Source: CALVLD01 sp964467585 (GTDB taxonomy: Bacteria; Bacillota; Clostridia; Christensenellales; CAG-138). Taken from it: a DNA stretch of 16,832 bases. Positions 1-7,600 of this stretch are shown here, piece after piece (the stretch's first letter is position 1; every line of letters begins with the position of its first letter). The notes beneath the pieces were generated by a model. The model was not told the origin of the DNA. It made no database searches and was given only the letters and a program-made list of their open reading frames with translations. Both the position numbers and the translations under genes were made by a program. The DNA is taken from NCBI GenBank assembly GCA_964467585.1, contig CAYXRF010000019.1, positions 1 to 16,832 on the forward strand, given 5' to 3'.

Positions 1-124
1 GAATACAAACCAAGCAGGGGATATCACGGACGGTTATAATGTTCGGTGGAATGCATCCTGTGCATTGCACAGGTGCTTCACTTTGGCGGGAGTGGGATTC
101 GAACGGGTGCGGCGGCGAAGCCGA

Positions 125-149
125 AAAAAGGCAACAGTGTTGCCTTTTT
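125..149. terminator. Bidirectional terminator-like hairpin, repeat copy 1
   Basis: A perfect 11-bp inverted repeat (AAAAAGGCAAC, loop AGT, GTTGCCTTTTT) has an A-tract on one side and a T-tract on the other, so it could act as an intrinsic terminator in either direction. It lies inside repeat unit 1. Confidence 0.7.
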
Positions 150-293
150 AGCACCCCGGTGATGAATATGAATACAAACCAAGCAGGGGATATCACGGAC
201 GGTTATAATGTTCGGTGGAATGCATCCTGTGCATTGCACAGGTGCTTCACTTTGGCGGGAGTGGGATTCGAACGGGTGCGGCGGCGAAGCCGA

Positions 294-318
294 AAAAAGG
301 CAACAGTGTTGCCTTTTT
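294..318. terminator. Bidirectional terminator-like hairpin, repeat copy 2
   Basis: This is the exact second copy of the 11-bp A-tract/T-tract hairpin, 169 bp from the first. It lies downstream of the minus-strand tRNA-Arg gene and is the first U-tailed terminator that transcript would meet. Confidence 0.7.
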
Positions 319-390
319 AGCACCCCGGTGATGAATATGAATACAAACCAAGCAGGGGATATCACGGACGGTTATAATGTTCGGTGGAAT

Positions 391-413
391 GCACCTGTGC
401 GTTGCACAGGTGC
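391..413 (-). other. Perfect 10-bp hairpin just after tRNA-Arg
   Basis: GCACCTGTGC and GCACAGGTGC flank a 3-nt loop, 7 nt after the encoded CCA of tRNA-Arg. No U-tract follows, so it may be a processing or weak termination element and not a classic terminator. In repeat copies 1 and 2 the same hairpin is present with a one-base bulge (GCATCCTGTGC arm), which suggests decay or divergence there. Confidence 0.6.
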
Positions 414-420
414 TTTACTT

Positions 421-497
421 TGGCGCGCCCTGAGGGATTCGAACCCCCGACCTTCTGGTCCGTAGCCAAACGCTCTATCCAGCTGAGCCAAGGGCGC
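421..497 (-). tRNA. tRNA-Arg (anticodon ACG)
   Basis: A full cloverleaf can be drawn on the minus strand. The acceptor GCGCCCT pairs with AGGGCGC, followed by discriminator G and an encoded CCA. The D stem is GCTC/GAGC. The anticodon stem TTTGG/CCAGA holds loop CTACGGA, which places ACG at positions 34-36. The T arm is GGGGG-TTCGAAT-CCCTC. The ACG anticodon is normally deaminated to ICG by TadA and reads CGU, CGC and CGA (family knowledge). The gene has its own promoter immediately upstream and is followed by a hairpin and the tandem tRNA-tail repeats. Confidence 0.95.
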
Positions 498-514
498 TTC
501 TTTAAGCATTGTGT

Positions 515-543
515 ATTGTAGCGCACGTCAAGTGATTTGTCAA
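515..543 (-). promoter_or_regulatory. Sigma-70 type promoter of tRNA-Arg
   Basis: On the minus strand TTGACA is followed by exactly 17 nt and TACAAT. This predicts a start near 508, about 10 nt before the mature tRNA 5' end, as expected for a stable RNA gene. Confidence 0.8.
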
Positions 544-792
544 GCTCAAAAGTAAAGTATATAATCTGGTGGATACGCCTGCGCGGGAGATTCATTCTGC
601 ATCGGCGGATACGCTTTGGGGACGTTGAACTTTCGTTGTTTGAAAGTTGTTCGGATTCATCCCAACAGGCGGGAGAATATTACGGTCTGAACAGACGTCG
701 GCAAGCATGGAGCAAGCCACAATCGGCAACAAAGCACACGCTTCTTATCAGCCATATTCAATGCTTTGACGCTGTTATTCCGCACGTTTTAC
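544..792. other. Intergenic stretch with duplicated gene tail and small hairpin
   Basis: No convincing gene is present. It holds the outer copy of a 49-bp direct repeat (655-703), a small perfect hairpin (AACTTTC at 628-634 with GAAAGTT at 642-648, no U-tract), and a 32-codon minus-strand reading frame (657-755) that ends in the duplicated SDR tail but has no visible ribosome binding site. It separates the SDR 3' end from the tRNA-Arg promoter. Confidence 0.6.
655..703. repeat. 49-bp direct repeat, outer copy (duplicated SDR 3' end)
   Basis: This is identical over 49 bp to 793-841, which encodes the last codons and stop of the neighbouring short-chain dehydrogenase. The identity stops abruptly on both sides, and the intervening 89 bp do not resemble the gene. 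Confidence 0.9.
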
Positions 793-841
793 ATTCATCC
801 CAACAGGCGGGAGAATATTACGGTCTGAACAGACGTCGGCA
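793..841. repeat. 49-bp direct repeat, copy inside the SDR gene
   Basis: This copy holds the C-terminal codons (PTSVQTVIFSRLLG) and TGA stop of the SDR. Its exact partner lies 138 bp further downstream in the same orientation. Confidence 0.9.
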
Positions 842-1613
842 GAGCGGACACGAGTCTGAGTGCAAACGAATTGCCTATGGCGTACTTATAACGCGGTTTG
901 CTTTTGGATAGAATTTTGCTGATTTTTGCGGCAAAAATGTCAACGTCCCTTGCCTTGCCTGTTTCATGGCGCATGATTTTTTCATATCGTGCGGCATTGT
1001 TTTTGTAAAGCTTTGATTTTTTGCTCATTCGCTCCATCGAGGCAAGTGAAGCGTTTATCATGCCCGTGCCGAACGCACCCGGACGCACGGTTATAACTCT
1101 GACGTCATGCAGTATAAGCTCCATCGTGAGTGAATGCGCGTAACAGTCAAGCGCTGTCTTTGTGATTGAATATATGCCGTTGAAGGGCAGCGGGCGAAGC
1201 GGCGCAAGCTCGCTTGTAACAATCAAAATTCTGCCCCTGCTGCTTATAATCAACGGGATGAACGTCCTGTTTACGCGATAAACACCCAGCAGATTGACAT
1301 CCACAATACGACGCATTACGTCGTCTTCAACCTCAACAAGCGAATCCATAACGTAAATACCTGCAAGGTGTATTATGGCGTCAATGCCATTTTCCCCCGT
1401 GTGCTTCAAAACATCGGCATAAGCGGAGGCGACGCTTGCTTCGCTTGTGACGTCGCACTCCACCCATATGACGTTTTCAATATCCTCAGCGCGCTTTATA
1501 TCGGCGGCAAAAACCTTCCAACCATCCGCGGCAAGGCGGCGCACCGCACAAAGCCCCAAGCCTCCCGCCGCGCCCGTTATAAGCACTGTTTTTTGTTGCG
1601 AACGCTCCGTCAC
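795..1613 (-). CDS. Short-chain dehydrogenase/reductase (SDR family)
   Basis: The 272-residue protein has the classical SDR layout. A Rossmann nucleotide-binding motif TGAAGGLG lies at residues 13-20, an acidic residue follows beta-2 (AADIK), CDV is near residue 53, HLAG (NNAG-like) is near 82-85, and the catalytic Ser134-Tyr148-Lys152 set is in IVTSE and YSITK, followed by RPGAF. It is therefore probably an NAD(P)-dependent cytosolic oxidoreductase; the substrate cannot be read from sequence. The GTG start overlaps the metK TGA stop (GTGA), implying translational coupling and control by the metK SAM riboswitch. The nearest Shine-Dalgarno (GGAGGAG) is about 20 nt upstream inside metK, which is far, so re-initiation by terminating ribosomes is likely. 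Its last codons lie in a 49-bp segment duplicated downstream. Family assignment is firm; its role in methyl metabolism is only inferred from the operon. Confidence 0.9.
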   Translation of the reverse strand: MTERSQQKTVLITGAAGGLGLCAVRRLAADGWKVFAADIKRAEDIENVIWVECDVTSEASVASAYADVLKHTGENGIDAIIHLAGIYVMDSLVEVEDDVMRRIVDVNLLGVYRVNRTFIPLIISSRGRILIVTSELAPLRPLPFNGIYSITKTALDCYAHSLTMELILHDVRVITVRPGAFGTGMINASLASMERMSKKSKLYKNNAARYEKIMRHETGKARDVDIFAAKISKILSKSKPRYKYAIGNSFALRLVSALPTSVQTVIFSRLLG

Positions 1614-2779
1614 GGCTTAAGCACCAAATTCAGCTCCTCCCACGGGAGGCTGATATCCGTGCGCCCAAAGTGACCATATGCCGCCGTCGCCCGATATATT
1701 GGGCGGCGCAGATCAAGGCGTTCGATTATGGCGGCGGGACGAAGATCAAGGCTGTTGATAAGCAAATTTTCAATCTGTTCATCGGGCATTATGCCTGTGC
1801 CGAACGTATCCACGCGCACCGAAACGGGGTGTGCCACGCCGATGGCATAAGCAAGCTGAATCTCACAGCGTTTTGCAAGCCCCTGTGCCACAATATTTTT
1901 TGCGGCATAGCGCGCTGCGTAAGCGGCGGAGCGGTCAACCTTTGTTGGGTCTTTGCCCGAAAAGCTTCCGCCGCCGTGACGGGCGTATCCGCCGTATGTG
2001 TCCACAATGATTTTTCTCCCCGTCAGTCCGCTGTCGCCATGCGGGCCGCCCGTAACAAAGCGCCCTGTGGGGTTGACAAATATCTTGGTTTTGTCGTCAA
2101 TAAGCTCTGTCGGGACAACGTTGTCAATAACGTTCTTCTGAATTTGTGAGGAAAGAGTATCCATGTCGATATCCGGATCGTGCTGTGCGGAGACGACAAC
2201 GGTATCCACGCGGATTGGCGTGTCGCCGTCATACTCGACCGTGACCTGACTTTTGCCGTCCGGACGCAGATACGGCAGCAGGCCGCCCTTTCTGACGAGA
2301 GTGAGCCTTCTTGCAAGCTTATGCGCGATTGAAATCGGCAGCGGCATAAGCTCCGGTGTTTCGTCACAAGCGTAACCGAACATCATGCCCTGATCCCCCG
2401 CGCCTATGTCGAGGGGATCCGCCTGCCCATGCTTTGCCTCAAAGCTTTTGTCAACGCCAAGCGCGATATCGGGCGATTGTCCGTTTATGGCGCAAACCAC
2501 CGCCAGCGCACGCCCGTCAAAACCGTACTCTGGCTTGTCATATCCGATATTAAGCACAACGTCACGAACCAGCTTTGGAATATCGACATAGCACTCCGTG
2601 TTGACTTCACCCATCACAATCACCATTCCGGTGGTTGCCGCGCATTCGCACGCCACGCGGGAATTGCGGTCATTTCTGAGCATTGCGTCAAGCACGGTAT
2701 CCGCTATGCAGTCGCAAACCTTATCGGGATGCCCCTCCGTAACCGATTCGGAGGTGAACAGTCTTTTTGATCTTTCCAT
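1610..2779 (-). CDS. metK: S-adenosylmethionine synthetase
   Basis: The 389-residue cytosolic enzyme makes S-adenosylmethionine from methionine and ATP, releasing phosphate and pyrophosphate. The length is normal for bacterial MetK. Visible signatures are GHPDK (16-20), the loop GAGDQGMMFGY (126-136), the glycine-rich P-loop-like GGGSFSGKDPTKVDRSAAY (269-287) and the terminal region RTDISLPWE. The ATG start is set by AGGGAGGA about 6 nt upstream. It is the first gene of a two-gene minus-strand operon with the SDR, overlapping it by 4 nt. The leader carries a complete SAM-I riboswitch and terminator, so expression should fall when SAM is abundant, a standard feedback arrangement in Bacillota. 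Confidence 0.98.
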   Translation of the reverse strand: MERSKRLFTSESVTEGHPDKVCDCIADTVLDAMLRNDRNSRVACECAATTGMVIVMGEVNTECYVDIPKLVRDVVLNIGYDKPEYGFDGRALAVVCAINGQSPDIALGVDKSFEAKHGQADPLDIGAGDQGMMFGYACDETPELMPLPISIAHKLARRLTLVRKGGLLPYLRPDGKSQVTVEYDGDTPIRVDTVVVSAQHDPDIDMDTLSSQIQKNVIDNVVPTELIDDKTKIFVNPTGRFVTGGPHGDSGLTGRKIIVDTYGGYARHGGGSFSGKDPTKVDRSAAYAARYAAKNIVAQGLAKRCEIQLAYAIGVAHPVSVRVDTFGTGIMPDEQIENLLINSLDLRPAAIIERLDLRRPIYRATAAYGHFGRTDISLPWEELNLVLKP

Positions 2780-2841
2780 AACAAAATCCTCCCTGAGTAA
2801 TATGTTGTTGAACCAAATAGCTGCCGACGAATCCCGCTTAG

Positions 2842-2874
2842 AAAAACAAAGGGCGTTCAGTTAAATGAACGTCC
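2842..2874 (-). terminator. Intrinsic terminator of the SAM riboswitch
   Basis: On the minus strand the arms GGACGTTCA and TGAACGCCC (one mismatch) are followed by TTTGTTTTT. It sits about 20 nt after the aptamer and about 60 nt before metK, as expected for the expression platform. Confidence 0.85.
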
Positions 2875-2895
2875 GAAAGGTTGATCCCTCTTGCG

Positions 2896-3027
2896 CTCAT
2901 CTTACGGCGCGGACAATCAAAGAAAAGCGCGCCGTCGGAATTGGCACCTTGCCGCCCAACAAATTGGGTTAACTCGGGCAGGTTGCCGTGGCGTCTCAGG
3001 GCCGTTCCCTCAGCCACTCTTGATAAG
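2896..3027 (-). promoter_or_regulatory. SAM-I (S-box) riboswitch aptamer
   Basis: The minus strand shows the S-box core in order: P1 5' strand CTTATC, AAGAG, GAGGGA, CGGCCCTGA, CGGCAACC, a P3 hairpin, GGTGCCAATTCC, a GC-rich P4 (ACGGCGCG with CGCGCCGT), then GATGAG, which closes P1 against CTTATC with six pairs. It binds S-adenosylmethionine and, with the downstream terminator, is expected to switch off metK and the coupled SDR when SAM is plentiful. Confidence 0.95.
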
Positions 3028-3046
3028 GCAGTATTCGATTGAATTG

Positions 3047-3075
3047 ATAATAACATAATGCGTCAATTAAATCAA
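3047..3075 (-). promoter_or_regulatory. Promoter of the metK-SDR operon
   Basis: TTGATT, 17 nt, TATTAT on the minus strand places the transcript start just upstream of the riboswitch P1. A small inverted repeat (ATCAAC at 3071-3076 with GTTGAT at 3082-3087) overlaps the -35 box and could be an operator, which is inference. Confidence 0.65.
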
Positions 3076-3149
3076 CCGTCTGTTGATTATATTGTTGAAT
3101 ATCCCGCGTGCGGCGCGGAATATACCGTGATTGCACGGAACCGCATATG

Positions 3150-3175
3150 TTGACACTGCGTTTTTAAGGTATAAT
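3150..3175 (+). promoter_or_regulatory. Possible promoter of the VTDEP lipoprotein gene
   Basis: TTGACA and TATAAT both match consensus, but only 14 nt separate them, which is shorter than the usual 16-18. The -10 may be real with a different, weaker -35. Confidence 0.35.
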
Positions 3176-3248
3176 GATTCCCGTGAGGGTGGGACGGACA
3201 AAAATTTGCTGCCCTTTCGGGTGCAATTATGTTAAGGAGGCTTTGATT

Positions 3249-4175
3249 ATGAATTTCAAGCGTATTCTCACAGTATTTATGGCGGTGGTGCTTTGCTGCA
3301 GCGCGATGGCGTGTGTTAACAATGGCGGCACTAAGCCGACCGTTACAGACGAGCCGATCGTTACGGACGAGCCTGCCGTTACCGATGAGCCTGCCGTTAC
3401 CGATGAGCCTGTTGTTACGGACGAGCCGACCGCCATCGCCCACAAGGATGGTATCCCCGTGGAAGTTGGCAATGTGTTTGAGTATGACTTTGACTCCGAC
3501 GGTGCAAACGACACTCTGCTTGTTACCGAGGTCATCGAAGATTATACCTCAAGGATTACCGTCACCGTTACACTTGCCGCGCACGCAGATAATCCCTATG
3601 TTGAAAACGTTACCGACTGCTATGGCATTGAATTTGTTATTGTAACCGATTTTGACATGAGCGACGGCGCAACGGAAATACTTTATTCCTACACCTATGA
3701 CAGCGACGACACCGATTTGGTGGCGCTGCGCATTGACAGCAGCGGAAGCATCACTCAGTATGTTGAATACTGCAGTATAGATCCTAACGAGGGCTATGCC
3801 GACGGCATTCTTCACGTCTACACCCAAAGGGAGATATTGGGCACGTTCTTTGTGTATGAGGAGTTTGTTGTAAACGCGGACGGGTACAAATCCATGACGG
3901 ATGTGTTCAGGTACGTTGACGGCGTTGCAATAACTGTTATTGCTCCGTTCACCGTAAGCGTTATTGACGAAGCCACCGGTGAGACTCATGAGTTTGAGCT
4001 TACCCCGGGTATGACTGTTACTCCGATTGAGACGGATTCCGCTTCATATGTGCTTGTAACCCTCTCCACGGGTGAAAACGCCTACATCTACTTTGAACCG
4101 TATGGCGGTTACGGTATTATCTCGATTGGCGGAGTTGTGCAGGACGAGCTGCTTGATGTAACGTATTGCGATTGA
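3249..4175 (+). CDS. Secreted lipoprotein with VTDEP repeats
   Basis: The 308-residue protein starts at the ATG preceded by AAGGAGG (8-nt gap); an upstream in-frame ATG lacks such a site. Residues 1-21 form a lysine-starting hydrophobic signal with a lipobox-like SAMAC, so Cys22 is the probable lipidated residue. Residues 31-60 are five six-residue repeats xVTDEP, encoded by an 18-bp tandem repeat (3339-3428), a likely acidic spacer lifting the globular part off the membrane. The remainder (about 65-308) is Asp-rich and beta-like, with FDSDGANDTLLV and FDMSDGATEILY resembling FG-GAP/VCBS calcium loops, though not enough to assign a domain. The gene stands alone between metK and the ileS T-box leader. 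No function is recognised; an extracytoplasmic surface role is inferred. Confidence 0.8.
   Translation: MNFKRILTVFMAVVLCCSAMACVNNGGTKPTVTDEPIVTDEPAVTDEPAVTDEPVVTDEPTAIAHKDGIPVEVGNVFEYDFDSDGANDTLLVTEVIEDYTSRITVTVTLAAHADNPYVENVTDCYGIEFVIVTDFDMSDGATEILYSYTYDSDDTDLVALRIDSSGSITQYVEYCSIDPNEGYADGILHVYTQREILGTFFVYEEFVVNADGYKSMTDVFRYVDGVAITVIAPFTVSVIDEATGETHEFELTPGMTVTPIETDSASYVLVTLSTGENAYIYFEPYGGYGIISIGGVVQDELLDVTYCD
3339..3428 (+). repeat. 18-bp in-frame tandem repeat (five copies)
   Basis: Five 18-bp units encode xVTDEP. Copies 3 and 4 are identical in sequence; the others differ at a few positions. Such arrays can change copy number by slippage while keeping the frame. Confidence 0.85.
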
Positions 4176-4219
4176 CGCGGCGGACTGCGAAAGGTTACGG
4201 CAGGTTGAAAAAAATGTGC

Positions 4220-4248
4220 TTTACTTTCTGATGTTGGGGTATTATAAT
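4220..4248 (+). promoter_or_regulatory. Promoter of the ileS T-box leader
   Basis: TTTACT, 17 nt, TATAAT. The predicted start near 4255 is just upstream of T-box stem I. Confidence 0.6.
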
Positions 4249-4254
4249 ACCTAT

Positions 4255-4598
4255 TGTATTTTGAAAAGCGTTGAGCGGGACAGGCGAGTTTATTTTGTAT
4301 CCCCCCACAAGAGAGCCGCGGATGGTGGAAGCGCGGCGGGGCTTCGAAACGGCGTATCACCCGTGAAGTGCGGCGGCGAACGGATCGTGCCACATTGGTT
4401 TGGCTCTTCCCTCAGCCATCGACGGAAGCCCCCGTTACGGGCAATGTATTTTTGAGCGTCCCGCTTGCGGCGCGGCCGGATATCAATGTGCTTTGGCATT
4501 TTGATACCGTCTGTACCCTGTGGGGAACTCGGGTGGTACCGCGCATATTGTATTAAAATGCGTCCCGACATTGTTTTTTAAGTGTCGGGACGTTTTTT
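4255..4598 (+). promoter_or_regulatory. T-box riboswitch leader, isoleucine specific
   Basis: The canonical T-box sequence AACTCGGGTGGTACCGCG lies at 4526-4543 and overlaps the antiterminator. Its TGGT can pair with the uncharged ACCA end of tRNA-Ile (discriminator A). Stem I begins with the conserved GGGACAGGCGAG block near 4277-4288, and the specifier codon ATC is read at 4356-4358 in the context GTATCACCC. Uncharged tRNA-Ile should stabilise the antiterminator and allow ileS transcription. The 5' boundary is inferred from the promoter, and stems II-III were not folded in detail. Confidence 0.93.
4561..4598 (+). terminator. T-box intrinsic terminator
   Basis: A perfect 10-bp stem (CGTCCCGACA with TGTCGGGACG) around a 12-nt loop is followed by six Ts. 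It is the OFF structure of the ileS leader, 66 nt before the start codon. Confidence 0.95.
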
Positions 4599-4663
4599 GT
4601 TGTGTGTGCGAAACATCGCCCTTCCTAATTTGTTATCAACCTTTAACGAAAGGAATCAACATA

Positions 4664-7600
4664 ATGTACAAAAAGGTTTCAACCTCACTGGACTTTGTTC
4701 CGCGTGAGAAAGAGGTTCTCGATTTTTGGAAGGAGAACCGCATATTTGAAAAGTCGGTTGAGCTGAGGGCCGATGCGCGTCCGTATACGTTTTATGACGG
4801 GCCGCCCACGGCAAACGGCAAACCGCATATCGGTCATGTTCTGACCCGTGCCATGAAGGATATCGTCCCCCGCTATCGCACGATGAAGGGCTATAATGTG
4901 CTTCGCAAGGCGGGCTGGGATACTCACGGTCTGCCCGTTGAGCTTGAGGTTGAAAAGTCTCTCGGTCTTGACGGCAAGGAGCAGATTGAGCAATACGGCG
5001 TTCTGCCATTTATACAAAAATGCAAGGAATCCGTTTGGAAATACAAGTCCGAATGGGAGCAGATGAGCGACCAGGTTGGTTACTGGGCGGATATGGAGCA
5101 TCCGTATGTCACCTACACGGACGACTATATTGAGTCCGTTTGGTGGGCGCTTAAAACCATTGACGACAAGGGGCTTCTCTACAAGGGGCATAAGATAGTT
5201 CCGTATTGTCCGCGCTGCGGCACCGCGCTTTCAAGCCATGAGGTTGCTCAGGGCTATAAGGACGTTAAGGAGGTCTCAATATTTGTGACCTTCCCCGTCA
5301 AAAGCATGACGGACGGCACTTCGCTTATCGCTTGGACTACAACGCCGTGGACGCTGCCCTCAAATGTTGCTCTTTGCGTTAACGCCGATGAGGACTATGT
5401 CAAGGTGGAGCTTGACGGCAAACGCTACATACTTGCCAAAGCGCTTGTTGAAAGCGTTCTTGGCGAAAATACCGTTGAAATTGAGGCGTACAAGGGTTCT
5501 GAGCTTGTGGGCTTAGAATATGAGCCTCTGTTTGATTTTGCCGTCAACCACAAAGGAAAAAAGGGTTGGCGTGTGGTTTCCGACGGCTATGTTACGCTTT
5601 CGGACGGCTCGGGCGTTGTTCACATCGCTCCCGCATTTGGCGTTGACGACAGCCGTGTCGGCAAGGCGTGGGCGCTTCCGTTTGTGCAGAACGTCAACAA
5701 CAAGGGTGAGATGGCGGGCGGCACGCCTTGGGACGGTGTAAACGTCAAAAAGGCTGATAAGCTGATAATTGAGGACTTGAGAAGCAGGGGCAAGCTTTTG
5801 CGTGAGCTTCCCTATGAGCACAGCTATCCGTTCTGCTGGCGCTGCGACACTCCGCTTATCTATTTTGCGCGTGAGGGCTGGTTTATCGAGATGACAAAGC
5901 TGCGTGAAAAGCTGCTTGACTTCAACAGCCGCATAAACTGGATACCTGAATCCATAGGCTCCGGGCGCATGGGCAACTTCCTCGACAATGTGATTGACTG
6001 GGCGCTTTCACGCGAAAGATACTGGGGCACTCCCCTGCCCGTTTGGATGTGTCACGACTGCGGGCATCATCTTACCGTTGGCAGTCGTGCGGAATTGAAG
6101 GAGCATTTTCCCGAGGTTGCCGACAACATAGAGCTGCATAAGCCCATGCTTGACCCGCTAACCTGCAAATGTCCCGTTTGCGGGGGCGAAATGCACCGTG
6201 AGCCGGTTGTTATCGACTGCTGGTTTGACAGCGGCTCAATGCCGTTTGCGCAATGGCATTATCCGTTTGAAAACAAAGAGGAGTTTGAACAAAGGTATCC
6301 TGCGGATTACATATCCGAGGCGGTAGATCAGACGCGTGGATGGTTCTATACGTTAAACGCCATTGCCGCCTGTCTGTTTGACGAGCCCGCGTTCAAAAAC
6401 TGCATAGTGCTTGGTCACGTCTGCGATATGAACGGCAAAAAGATGAGCAAGCATCTTGGCAACGTCACCGCTCCCTCCGACGTTTTGAACAAGCAGGGCG
6501 CCGACGCCGTTCGCTGGTATTTTTACACCGGCTCCGCGCCTTGGCTGCCCACACGCTTCAGCGGCGACGCCGTAAGCGAAACTCAGCGCAAATATATGGG
6601 CACGCTTTGGAACACATATGCGTTTTATGTGCTTTATGCCGATATAGATGAGTTTGATCCGACACAGCACTCTCTCAAGCCCGAAAACCTTTCCGTTATG
6701 GATAAGTGGGTACTTTCTCGTCTTAACTCCCTTATAAAAACCGAGGACGAGTACATGGACTCCCTCCGCATAACCGAGGCGGGCAGAGAGCTTGCCGCGT
6801 TTGCGGACGATCTTTCCAACTGGTATGTAAGGCGCTGCCGTGAAAGATACTGGGGCAGTGAAATGACGCCCGATAAAGAGGCGGCATACATGACGCTTTA
6901 CACAGTGCTGTTTACCATGGCAAGGCTTACCGCACCGTTTACTCCCTTTATGGCGGAGCAGATATATCAAAACATTGTCCGCACCTGTGACAATGCCGCT
7001 GCCGAAAGCGTGCATCTGTGCGATTATCCTCTCTGTGATGAAAGCTATATCGACTGCGAGCTTGAGCGTGATATGGACGCCGTTTACAACATTGTTGTGC
7101 TTGGACGCTCCGCACGCAGTCAGGTCAACATAAAGAACCGTCAGCCCCTTTCGGAGCTTTGCGTGCAGGGCGTTTCTCCTCTGCCCAAAATGTATAACGA
7201 GATAATCGAGGGTGAGCTTAACGTCAAGTCCGTAAGGTACGTTTCGGACGCTTCGGAATTTATCACCTATCGCGTTAAGCCCCAGCTCAAGCTGCTTGGG
7301 CCGCGCTACGGCAAGCTGCTTCCAAAGCTCAATCAGTATATGCAGAACACCGAGGGTGTGGGCAATATGTGTGTTGCCGCGCACGCTGCCGGCAAGCCGT
7401 TTGTGTTTACGCTTGAAAGCGTTGAGGTATCGCTGTCTCCCGATGATGTTCTTGTGGATACCGTAAAGCGTGAAGGCTTCTCATCTGTTTCGGATAAAGA
7501 CATCACGGTTGTTTTGAACACCACTCTCACAGACGAGCTTGTAATCGAGGGCTATGCGCGTGAGATAGTGTCAAAGCTGCAGACCATGCGGAAGGAAGCT

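Larger units (their letters stand above)
1..427. repeat. 169-bp tandem repeat array with tRNA 3'-end fragments
   Basis: Bases 1-169 and 170-338 read as identical copies, and 339-427 is a partial third copy that diverges slightly and then runs into the tRNA-Arg 3' end. Read on the minus strand, each full unit contains a T-loop plus acceptor-like tail (GTTCGAATCCC, then ACTCCCGCCA), a hairpin, a spacer and an 11-bp terminator hairpin. The tail ends in GCCA, but the 5' half of its T-stem does not pair and no 5' tRNA half is present, so these are not functional tRNA genes. The contig starts exactly within the array, so the true copy number is unknown and assembly probably stopped because of the repeat. 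Origin by unequal recombination between tRNA tails, or by repeated integration at a tRNA end, is inference. Confidence 0.9.

Noticed and set aside
35..40. TATAAT inside the 169-bp repeat as a plus-strand promoter
   Set aside because: No -35 box at 16-18 nt and no gene on that strand downstream.
1..427. Tandem repeats considered as a CRISPR array
   Set aside because: The unit is 169 bp with no short repeat/unique spacer alternation, and adjacent copies are identical throughout.
657..755. 32-codon minus-strand frame ending in the duplicated SDR tail
   Set aside because: No ribosome binding site, and the part outside the 49-bp duplication shows no clear similarity to the SDR; treated as a duplication by-product.
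6353..7384. 343-codon frame antisense to ileS
   Set aside because: Shadow of ileS; no start signal or domain.
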